Shown here one piece after another: positions 43,443 to 51,056 of a DNA stretch of 64,000 bases. This stretch comes from Fuscovulum ytuae (GTDB taxonomy: Bacteria; Pseudomonadota; Alphaproteobacteria; Rhodobacterales; Rhodobacteraceae). Below the pieces are notes generated by a model. It was not told the DNA's origin, did not search any database, and saw only the letters and a list, made by a program, of their open reading frames with translations. Made by a program: the position numbers and the translations under genes. Every line of letters begins with the position of its first letter. Position 1 is the stretch's first letter. The DNA lies in the NCBI RefSeq assembly GCF_029953595.1, contig NZ_CP124535.1:3579001-3643000 (forward strand). Direction: 5' to 3'.

Positions 43443-44393
43443 TTATGCAGCCGCACCTTGCATTTCGACTGTGATCAGGTGGTGCACGGCTTTGGAAACG
43501 AAAACTGCCTCGTCTGCGCCAAGATGACGTGAGAGTTGACGCAGGCCATCGACATTCAAGGCCACCGCTTTTCCCGCTGCGAGGTTTGTCAGCCATACAG
43601 GGTCGAGATCCAGCTTGGCGGCCAGAGACGAAGCGTCGGTTTCATTCGATGCCAAGATCCGTTGCAGCGCAGCAGTAAAGGACAGCGTCTCCAGCCACTG
43701 CTGGACCGCAGCAGTCGTTGTTAAGCCAGAAGAGCCACGTGGCGAATCTGTTCGGGTCGGAACAAATCCGCGGCGGCGTGAAAGCCAGACGACTGCGTCC
43801 TCTTCCGACAAGACACCGTTTTCGTCCTTGGCAGCGTCCGTGCGGTAATTCGCTTCCAGCTTGAACCCTTCCTTGCTCAGCGATGTCCGGACAGCAGGAA
43901 CGGTCATGTTAGACAGCAGCGCCAACTCGCGAACGGTCAAGCCGGAGCGATATTCTTCGTTCGACAGCTTCCAGCGTGCGACGAATGTTTCCAACATGCG
44001 ACGGAGCGGTGGATCGTTTAGCTTGGCGAGCGGGCTGAGTTCGCCATCAGTGTCTGCCAACGCATATGCGCCATCGAGAAGGGCACAGGCCAGATGGTAG
44101 GTTTCTTCGGTCGCGGAGAACCAAGCATCGGTCTGATAAGCGTAAGCATAGGCTTGCCGAGAGACGGTGTAGATGCCGTGGCGTTCTACTGGGAACGTCT
44201 GATCTGCGTTGCTTGCTCGGTCGCTATCCAGCCATGGATCAAACAATTCGGGGTCCACTCCAGCGAATGCGCGAGCGATCGCTTCGTCCTGAGGCCCGAA
44301 GTAGATAAGTGAGTTGAGCTGCCGCAGGACGGCGGTCCGGACCTGCTTCTCGATTTCTTCCCAAGTGTAGGGCGCGTTGTTTTCGGTCGTCAT
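43443..44393 (-). CDS. Unknown protein with a helix-turn-helix-like region
   Basis: A 316-residue protein preceded by AAAGGAG. Residues of about 145-175 (GLTVRELALLSNMTVPAVRTSLSKEGF) look like a helix-turn-helix, and LDLDPVWLTNLAAGKAVALN near residue 275 could be a second one. The rest is not recognised. It may be the regulator of the mobile-element block. Its promoter region (44394-44618) is AT-rich and carries TATAAT inside a small palindrome (GCTATTATAGC) on the minus-strand upstream side. Confidence 0.55.
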   Translation of the reverse strand: MTTENNAPYTWEEIEKQVRTAVLRQLNSLIYFGPQDEAIARAFAGVDPELFDPWLDSDRASNADQTFPVERHGIYTVSRQAYAYAYQTDAWFSATEETYHLACALLDGAYALADTDGELSPLAKLNDPPLRRMLETFVARWKLSNEEYRSGLTVRELALLSNMTVPAVRTSLSKEGFKLEANYRTDAAKDENGVLSEEDAVVWLSRRRGFVPTRTDSPRGSSGLTTTAAVQQWLETLSFTAALQRILASNETDASSLAAKLDLDPVWLTNLAAGKAVALNVDGLRQLSRHLGADEAVFVSKAVHHLITVEMQGAAA

Positions 44394-44618
44394 CTGGTGT
44401 CTCCTTTGATGATGTGACTGTTATATCCATATCATCTTTAGGTGGCAACAATGATTTTGCTATTATAGCGAAATTATCTTCAGCCTGCACCACCGCCATG
44501 CTTGAGCTTAAGCTATTGATAAGGTTGATTTTCGTGTCTCCCAAAGTGCTTAGGGCTGGCGGCAGAGACGCGCATCATTGTGCAAGCGCATGCCGAATCG
44601 CTTCGATATGACCGATTC

Positions 44619-45923
44619 TCACGGTCGATTAATGATCACAGCGTCCCGGTCCGGGATTTCGATGTCAGCTTCCAGCGCCGCCGAGAGCCATTTTGCCTGC
44701 TCCGCTATCGCGTCACCGATCCGCTTTTGCACAGGTCCCTGCATTTCCCCGATACGGTGCACTGCTGACGCCACGAGGGAGCGCAGACGTTGGAGCAGTG
44801 GGGAGGTTACACGTGGAAAGCCGACCGCGAGGATAAACTCCGCGATGTCGGACCCAGTGATTTCGTCGGTCATGTTTGCGTTGCCGATGTTGAAAGACAG
44901 CTGATGCAACACCTGGTCGTCAATGAGGACTGGAGCAACATCGTAGACCGGAGCGAAGTCTGGTCGCTGAGCTGTGTAGAGCAGCGCGTGGTTTTTCGCG
45001 TGGTTGTCGGTATTACCAAGAAGAAGGTTTGCAATCGTCACTTCGACAAATGCCTGCCTCGAACGTCCAGGGACCATAGTCCCTTCCATGACAGAACGTA
45101 TGGCGATCGCGTTGAAGCAGCGCCCTGAGGTTCCATTCCTTTCGTATTTCAGCTGCGGGCCGAAACCCAGGGCTTGCGCGAAATCCTCCTGATGGATGCG
45201 ACGCACGAAGTTTCCTTCGACCCTTCTGTCAAATCTGGTGACCAGAAGACCGCGTAGGTCACCCTCGCCCAATACAGAGGTCTCGGCGACAGGGTGTGGT
45301 TGCAGGTCCGCCATCATCTGCATCAGCAGATGTTCCTGCTCCACTGTGGTCATTTCACCTGGACGAGGCACCTTCAGGATATGGGTCGTCGGCACATTAA
45401 GTCCCGGTTTGGGAAGTGCAAATCGTCCGTCAGGCAGCCGAGCCAGGGCTATTTTGCCTTGGACGCCGGCGAGGGGAGATGGGTCGCCCGTCTCGTCGGG
45501 AACTCTGCGAAAGTCGCGCAGAGACGTCATGATCTGCTTCAACTGGCTGTCGTCCAGCGCGTCGTAGTCGTGTTGAAGGTCACCTGGGAGCTTTGCCGGC
45601 CCATTTCCTTTTGGGACGCAAGATATCGAGCCGGGACAATCAGCTCCGAGGTAGGCCAGCAGGCCGACCACATCGCCGAATTCAATGCCGTGACGCTGCA
45701 TGACCTGCTCCCGCTGTGCGTTTTCGAACAAGAGATTCGAGAAGAAGCTGCGGGTTTGAAGATCGTTGAAGGGCTCATCGCGGATTGGCAGAGACATTGA
45801 AAGTGGGTGGGGAAGCGTATCGGTCAGGTAACGAAACGTGCAACTTCCGTCGTCGAGACGAGACAGTTCGCCAATGGGGATATGAGTCCCTTCGAAGAAG
45901 ACATCGAGGTCAAGCCGCGCCAT
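44619..45923 (-). CDS. hipA: HipA-like serine/threonine kinase toxin
   Basis: A 434-residue full-length HipA-family kinase. In HipA-type systems the kinase phosphorylates a translation factor such as glutamyl-tRNA synthetase and causes growth arrest or persistence. The N-terminal subdomain is fused. The ATP loop SPLAGVQGKIALAR lies at about 149-162, the catalytic loop is NTDNHAKN at 304-311 with Asp306, and YDVAP at 327-331 gives the metal-binding Asp328. It lies 2 bp after hipB, as the second gene of the toxin-antitoxin operon. Its substrate here is unknown. Confidence 0.92.
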   Translation of the reverse strand: MARLDLDVFFEGTHIPIGELSRLDDGSCTFRYLTDTLPHPLSMSLPIRDEPFNDLQTRSFFSNLLFENAQREQVMQRHGIEFGDVVGLLAYLGADCPGSISCVPKGNGPAKLPGDLQHDYDALDDSQLKQIMTSLRDFRRVPDETGDPSPLAGVQGKIALARLPDGRFALPKPGLNVPTTHILKVPRPGEMTTVEQEHLLMQMMADLQPHPVAETSVLGEGDLRGLLVTRFDRRVEGNFVRRIHQEDFAQALGFGPQLKYERNGTSGRCFNAIAIRSVMEGTMVPGRSRQAFVEVTIANLLLGNTDNHAKNHALLYTAQRPDFAPVYDVAPVLIDDQVLHQLSFNIGNANMTDEITGSDIAEFILAVGFPRVTSPLLQRLRSLVASAVHRIGEMQGPVQKRIGDAIAEQAKWLSAALEADIEIPDRDAVIINRP

Positions 45924-45925
45924 GG

Positions 45926-46138
45926 CTACGCCTTTACCTCAAGTCGAAGGCCAAGATCGCGACAGATTTGAAGAACAAGTCCGATGCGCGCGGTCTCTTT
46001 TCCGTTCTCGATCGCGCTGAGTGTCGCCGAAGTTATACCGCTCTGCATTGCAAGTTCCGCTTGCAGTAGACCAAGATCCTTGCGTCGCTCTCGGATCGCT
46101 GCGCCAAGATCTGCACTAGATTGAATTGCTTTCCGCAT
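45926..46138 (-). CDS. hipB: HipB-like antitoxin, HTH XRE
   Basis: A 70-residue helix-turn-helix protein: LGAAIRERRKDLGLLQAELAMQSGITSATLSAIENG is the XRE fold. It ends LRLEVKA, like the C-terminal strand of HipB proteins that pair across the dimer. The ATG at 46138 gives the standard HipB size. Three CGATCG-centred sites lie upstream, the nearest overlapping its ribosome site, consistent with autorepression by HipB/HipBA. Confidence 0.88.
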   Translation of the reverse strand: MRKAIQSSADLGAAIRERRKDLGLLQAELAMQSGITSATLSAIENGKETARIGLVLQICRDLGLRLEVKA

Positions 46139-46533
46139 GGCATTTCTGCGATCGTTGAATTTCCATCGACTTACCTCGTATGTTCGCGCTTTGTCAACGA
46201 TCGTATAAATTTTGGTGCAGCATGACGCGATTCCAACACTGTTTATGCGATCGTAGAAATGGGAGGTTAGAGGCGCCCCCGACTGGCGGGACCAGAAGGC
46301 ATCCCCATCAATGTGTCTGCCTTTTCCTAAGACTTCGACTTCCCCATGCGACCCGTTCCCGTCGGGACATCGAGCCATTCCTCATCGCGTCGAAAGAGCC
46401 AGCACGGCTCAAGTGGTTTTGGAAAACTGAATTTAAGGACACAGTTGGATAGCTGTCCCTCGATGCAATCGGCTTTCTTGTTCCCGCAGTCTACGCTGAT
46501 GACAAGTTCCGCACCGTTGCATAGCCTGGCTTC
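46139..46533. other. Divergent region between hipBA and the DUF3883 gene
   Basis: The 395 bp hold the hipBA promoter region with its three operator-like sites (46143-46260). The remaining 270 bp up to the DUF3883 gene show no gene or clear promoter. Confidence 0.6.
46143..46260. promoter_or_regulatory. Three CGATCG-centred operator-like sites spaced 49 and 50 bp
   Basis: CGATCG occurs at 46149-46154, 46198-46203 and 46248-46253. Read in matched orientation the sites share flanks: TTCAACGATCGCAGAAAT on the minus strand, GTCAACGATCGTATAAAT on the plus strand, and TTTATGCGATCGTAGAAA on the plus strand. The regular spacing suggests cooperative binding of HipB dimers with DNA looping or wrapping, as in other hipBA operons with multiple operators. 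Confidence 0.65.
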
Positions 46534-47367
46534 ATGTCGACATCAGACTGGACCGACCTTGAGAACGACACTCTCGTCGCGGGCTACTTTGCGATGTTCG
46601 ATGATCATGTTCTCCGTCGTTCCTTCGTGAAGGCTGAACGGCACAGGGCACTGGCACAGGTGCTGGAGCGCAGATCCGCGAAGTCGATCGAATACAAATT
46701 GCAGAATGTCAGCGGGGCGCTTCAGGCGCTTGGGCACTCTTGGCTCAAAGGCTATGCGCCAGCGACCAACTTCCAGCTGTCCCTTGCAGATGCGGTAGTG
46801 CGCTGGATGGACAGGCATGAGGACTGGACGGAGAAACGTGCGGTCCCCAGCGACACGCAGCTGCAAGATGCGCCAGGGGTTTACGTTGGTCCGCCGCCGA
46901 CTTTGGCGAACCGTCCACCACCGCAAGACATGGAAAAGATGCTCCGTGTCGCGAGGAAGTTCGATGTGGCCGGAAGGGATGCACGGAATCGCGCGTTGGG
47001 TCGTGCGGGTGAAGAACTGGTCTTTGCTCATGAGAGAGCGACTCTACGCTCCTATGGGCGTGATGACCTTGCAAGAAAGGTCTGCTGGGCGTCCGAAGAA
47101 AAGGGAGACTGCCTGGGCTACGACATCGAGAGTTTTGGGCCTGACGGTCGGCCTAGGCTGATTGAGGTGAAGACCACAAACGGCTGGGAACGGACGCCTT
47201 TCCATATCACGCGGAACGAACTCGAAGTCGCTGAAGAGCGCCGGTCAGAATGGTGTTTGTTCCGGCTCTATGAATTCTCGACCGAACCGAAGGCGTTCGA
47301 GCTTTTTCCACCGCTTGAAGCACATGTCACACTGATGGCCACGACCTATCAGGCCAGCTTTGGGTGA
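46534..47367 (+). CDS. DUF3883 nuclease-like defence protein
   Basis: A 277-residue protein. The C-terminal DUF3883 region (about 165-270) has GYDIESFGPDGRPRLIEVKTT, giving a PD-(D/E)xK-type core with Asp197, Glu211 and Lys213, followed by PFHITRNELEVA. The N-terminal part (about 1-110) is helical, with RSAKSIEYKLQNVSGALQALG, and resembles the small helical head found on many DUF3883 proteins. DUF3883 occurs in restriction and other defence genes, so DNA cleavage is likely. It is transcribed alone, converging on the phosphatase gene. Confidence 0.8.
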   Translation: MSTSDWTDLENDTLVAGYFAMFDDHVLRRSFVKAERHRALAQVLERRSAKSIEYKLQNVSGALQALGHSWLKGYAPATNFQLSLADAVVRWMDRHEDWTEKRAVPSDTQLQDAPGVYVGPPPTLANRPPPQDMEKMLRVARKFDVAGRDARNRALGRAGEELVFAHERATLRSYGRDDLARKVCWASEEKGDCLGYDIESFGPDGRPRLIEVKTTNGWERTPFHITRNELEVAEERRSEWCLFRLYEFSTEPKAFELFPPLEAHVTLMATTYQASFG

Positions 47368-47409
47368 ACGGAAGACGCGACCGGGCTCCAAAGGGGCATA
47401 AGGCGTAGT

Positions 47410-48297
47410 TCAGACCATCAAAAGCGAACCCTGAATCAGACGAGCCTCGCCACTCCACCGGTAAACACAGGGTGTATCCGGATAATCGAGACACGCAGCG
47501 TTGAACGTTTCGATGGTCGGTCGGCCAATCATCTTGTAGTGGCCCACGAAAACTGGAGACTCATGAAGGGAATAGAATTCGACGCCTTCGAGGGTCGATA
47601 TCTCACAATCCGGCAGTTCTTTGGGATTGGCGACTGACAGAGCAGCGTTCCGCCAGTTCGTTTGGCCCGAACGCCACCATGCAATCCGGGCGTGATGACG
47701 CAGGTGTCCCCCTTTGTCGTGAAAGCTGAAGCCGTCGGGTAAGCGCGCTTCTGGGCCAGTCAGAAGAAGATTGACAGCCTGCGCAAAAGCCGAGCGTTTT
47801 TCGGATACCTCAATCAGATCTTCTTGCCGGAGCATGCCATCAGGCCGCCGAGCGGAAACGACTTCGATGGCAGACCTGCTCCAGCACGCATGAACCAGAC
47901 GATAATCCCCATTGTCCAGCCACAGTGGCAGCTGGAGAAACCATTCGGTCCATTCGAGGGCTGCGTCTGTCCCCACGCCAAAAGCGTCGCAGAAACTTCG
48001 GTGTTGTTTGGCGTTCTTGGGGTTCCTTGAGCGCAACGACGTGCCTTTTCCATCAGTTCGGTGGAACAAGATCGCGTTGAGTTCGTGGTTTCCCATCACA
48101 GCAACAGCGCGACCTGCTTCTACCAGCGCACGCACCTCTTTCAGAACCTGTTCATCAGCCGGCTCGGTAACGCCTTCGCCTGCATCGATGAAGTCACCGA
48201 GAAAGGCGACCATCCCCGATGGATCTGTTGCGGCCAAACTGCGCCGCAGTCGATTTGCATCGGCATGGATGTCAGGGATGATGGTTACTCTTTTCAT
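47410..48297 (-). CDS. Calcineurin-like metallophosphoesterase
   Basis: A 295-residue phosphoesterase with the metal-binding motifs in order: PDIHAD (Asp9, His11), GDFIDAG (Asp35), GNHE (Asn70, His71) and a C-terminal VGHYKM. It resembles PrpE/ApaH-type and Ser/Thr-phosphatase-like proteins. Substrates may be phosphoproteins, dinucleoside polyphosphates or cyclic nucleotides. Standing alone in a defence island, it might counteract the HipA kinase or a nucleotide signal, which is conjecture. Confidence 0.85.
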   Translation of the reverse strand: MKRVTIIPDIHADANRLRRSLAATDPSGMVAFLGDFIDAGEGVTEPADEQVLKEVRALVEAGRAVAVMGNHELNAILFHRTDGKGTSLRSRNPKNAKQHRSFCDAFGVGTDAALEWTEWFLQLPLWLDNGDYRLVHACWSRSAIEVVSARRPDGMLRQEDLIEVSEKRSAFAQAVNLLLTGPEARLPDGFSFHDKGGHLRHHARIAWWRSGQTNWRNAALSVANPKELPDCEISTLEGVEFYSLHESPVFVGHYKMIGRPTIETFNAACLDYPDTPCVYRWSGEARLIQGSLLMV

Positions 48298-48684
48298 GGT
48301 TTCTGCGTGATCCTCACATTTTGTTTGCTTTCATTTTGGCCCCATGAACGGCTTGTAACGGTTTCACTCGGACGTGGCTGCGCGATGTCGCGTCACATAT
48401 TCTCGATGCCTTCGAACAAACAAACGTTGGCAACGTGCAAGGTTGCTCCATCCGCGCCGAACCTTAAGCAGGTCTCAACGCCTGTCTGCTCAAAGAACGA
48501 AATGGTCAGTCCGGAATGTCACTTTGATACAAGCTGGAGAGCTCCGCAGCAGTCCTTCGACGTCCCAAATAGCATTCTGCGATCAGTCGCTGACATTGCA
48601 TCCTGATGCTGGCTTGCGTCCGTCGCCCTCACATGCTGTCATTTTGTCTGAAGCATTCTTAAAAACCAAGTTCTTGAGGCCCTT
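48298..48684. other. Intergenic region between the phosphatase and the unknown membrane protein
   Basis: The 387 bp hold the divergent promoters but no convincing gene; open frames here run in from the antisense of the phosphatase. The frame of the next gene is open back to 48652 but lacks an ATG. Confidence 0.5.
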
Positions 48685-50991
48685 TTGCATCTGATAAACG
48701 CTGAAGCGATCCCACCGGTTTCCCCAAGCGCAATTGCAGCGGGCCTTGGTCTCATTGAGCGCACGGATCTATGTGGCCTCATCGCTCTTCTCGAGGTCAC
48801 GAGTGCTATCGAGGTTGCACGTGGTGCCGTAGATACGGTTCGCAAGAGCGTAAACCGCAACATTCCAAGTATGGCAGCCCGCTTGAAGGCACGGGCCGAA
48901 GCTCTCCGGAACAGCTCTGTCTCGGACGACGCCTTGAGACATCGGCTGTGGATTGAGATCACGTCAGCGTTAGAAACCCCGTGTCTTCTTCCTCTTTCGA
49001 CACGCAAAGTGCGCGAAGGTTCATCCGCGGTAGCATTTCGCGCCGCTGAAGCGCTTTCTGCCACACTGGTGCCAGTTAGCGCAGACCAACCGGATAAGAC
49101 CGTCGGGCCTTTTGAAAAGGTTGGCCGAGGAGTCGGGCGGGCTCTAAAGCATCCTGCTTCCTTACTTTCAAAACCGCCAATCTTGAGCTTCCCCGATGTC
49201 GTTGCGAAGGAAGCATTTTCGCTGATCGAGGCGCTTAGAGGGGCCAAAGAAGCCGGATTGCTTGATCCGCGTGTAGCGAAAGGATTGGAAGCGGGGCAGG
49301 AAACTGCGATGAGGGCGGCTGCGGCTGGAGGTGGATGGGCTGCCTTCGCAACCCTAGTCCAGTTGTCAGGGTTTGCGCCGTATATCCTCGCGGCACAGGC
49401 GTCGGCATTTATCCCCTTTGTAGGTGGGTCTTCGGCCGTCTCTTTTCTGGCGGTATTTGTTAACCCCCTCACACTCGTCGCGGGCCTTGCGGCACTTGGC
49501 TACTGGGGTGTGGCACGTCAAGCCAAAGGCGTTCAAAAGCTTGCTTCTGCCCGGATCGCAGCGATGCTCGCCATAACTGGCGTCGGGCAGGAAGCAGAAG
49601 GTGTGGCGTCCTTGGTTACGGCATTCCGTAGACTCGTGGATCAAGACCCGATCGCGTTAGCGCATCTCTCAAAAAAGGAGGCCGTCCTCGTTCGAACCAG
49701 AATAGCAAGGTTGAAGTCGCGTTTTGGTCGTGGCCTACCTCCCGCCGTAGGAGGGATCTCGACAGTTTGGTCCACAAAGATCCATCCGGTCCAGAAAACC
49801 ATTGAAGTGGATGTTCCATTGGTGGCGGGCCTCACCTTCGCGGACTTCGTCTACAATGCAGCAGCGATCAATCCCCAAGTTCTCGCTGCGGCGGATTTCT
49901 CTCGTAGTCTCGACATCGATGGCCCAATTGCCTTTGCTTGTCATATCGGGAGCTTCCTATCGGATGGGGCAAAGACAAACCTCCGCGGATATACGGCGGA
50001 ACAGATGGTCGCAGCTCACTTTGTAGGGGCCGGCAGCGCAGTAGAGATCCCGCAAACAAGCAACATGCCAGGATACGATTTGCTGATTGACGGATGCCAG
50101 GTGCAAGTGAAATGCGGCACAGACATCGCTCTTCTAAAGGAGCATTTTGCGAAGTATCCCGACATACCCGTGATAGCGAACAGTGATTTGGTCGCTCACA
50201 TCGGTAGCCTCGCCCCAGAATTTCGGGACTTGGTGAGCACCTTCGCGGGCTTCGATCTAGATGCCGTTCAAGGCATAATGGACCGCTCGTTGGATGGCGC
50301 AGGCGGCTTGGCCAGCGCTGATGTCCCTTTCTTCGCGGTTCTCATTGGCGCTGGGAAAGGAGTTTATAGCGTTTGGCGGGGTGAAATTCCAGTTGAAGAG
50401 CTACCTGCCTGGCTTGTCGTTGATCTGATGGTGCGTGGCGCGTTGACGGCCGGTGGCAAGGTTGCAGGAAGCTTTGTCGGCCTAATACTACTCGGACCTG
50501 CGGGGGCTATAGTCCTAGCACCAGTGGCGGGAGTTCTTGCCCTGTTGGGTGTCAGTAAGGCCAAATCCGAGATGGAACGCGTCTTGATGAGAGAATGGCA
50601 CGAAGACCTTTTGCGACAAGCCGGGACGCTCCATAAGGCAACCAAGTTTGCCCTCGAACGCCGAGTGCAGGCTTTGTGCAAGCGGACAGCATCTTTCAAA
50701 GAGGCCCGAACCCGCTTGCCGTCGGACTTATTCACCCTGCTAGACTCGCGCGCATTCGATGATGCTGTATTTTCTGTTGAATGCCTTGAGGACCTAAATG
50801 AGCCGCAGTCTGCGCAAGATATTCCCGAGCTCTTGGTCAAAGTAGAACATTTTCGACTACTGGACCGGACAGTTTCTCAAGCCAAAACCCGACTTCTTCA
50901 GACCATGGCGGAAAAGCCGGGCTTGGCAAAAGGCGTCGAGACGACGGCACAAGACCTCTGGGAGCGCTTCAAGGGATACGCAAAGAGATAA
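48685..50991 (+). CDS. Unrecognised large protein with hydrophobic segments and a nuclease-like motif
   Basis: A 768-residue protein with no family that I recognise. The TTG at 48685 is preferred because GAGG lies 5 bp upstream; no ATG is available. Hydrophobic Gly/Ala-rich segments at about 212-275 and 575-630 suggest membrane insertion or glycine zippers. Between them, GYTAEQMVAAHFV...GYDLLIDGCQVQVKCG resembles a PD-(D/E)xK core, with Asp465 and the variant Gln474-x-Lys476, followed by DIPVIANSDLVAHI. The C-terminal 130 residues are helical. It is a single gene in a defence island, next to the large five-gene operon and convergent with it. A membrane-linked nuclease effector is a reasonable but unproven interpretation. 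Confidence 0.7.
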   Translation: MHLINAEAIPPVSPSAIAAGLGLIERTDLCGLIALLEVTSAIEVARGAVDTVRKSVNRNIPSMAARLKARAEALRNSSVSDDALRHRLWIEITSALETPCLLPLSTRKVREGSSAVAFRAAEALSATLVPVSADQPDKTVGPFEKVGRGVGRALKHPASLLSKPPILSFPDVVAKEAFSLIEALRGAKEAGLLDPRVAKGLEAGQETAMRAAAAGGGWAAFATLVQLSGFAPYILAAQASAFIPFVGGSSAVSFLAVFVNPLTLVAGLAALGYWGVARQAKGVQKLASARIAAMLAITGVGQEAEGVASLVTAFRRLVDQDPIALAHLSKKEAVLVRTRIARLKSRFGRGLPPAVGGISTVWSTKIHPVQKTIEVDVPLVAGLTFADFVYNAAAINPQVLAAADFSRSLDIDGPIAFACHIGSFLSDGAKTNLRGYTAEQMVAAHFVGAGSAVEIPQTSNMPGYDLLIDGCQVQVKCGTDIALLKEHFAKYPDIPVIANSDLVAHIGSLAPEFRDLVSTFAGFDLDAVQGIMDRSLDGAGGLASADVPFFAVLIGAGKGVYSVWRGEIPVEELPAWLVVDLMVRGALTAGGKVAGSFVGLILLGPAGAIVLAPVAGVLALLGVSKAKSEMERVLMREWHEDLLRQAGTLHKATKFALERRVQALCKRTASFKEARTRLPSDLFTLLDSRAFDDAVFSVECLEDLNEPQSAQDIPELLVKVEHFRLLDRTVSQAKTRLLQTMAEKPGLAKGVETTAQDLWERFKGYAKR

Positions 50992-51056
50992 GTCGCCTGT
51001 AGGCGCAACACGCATAGTCTGTCGCAGGAGTTGCCCTGTTAGAAGTTACAAGCCAA

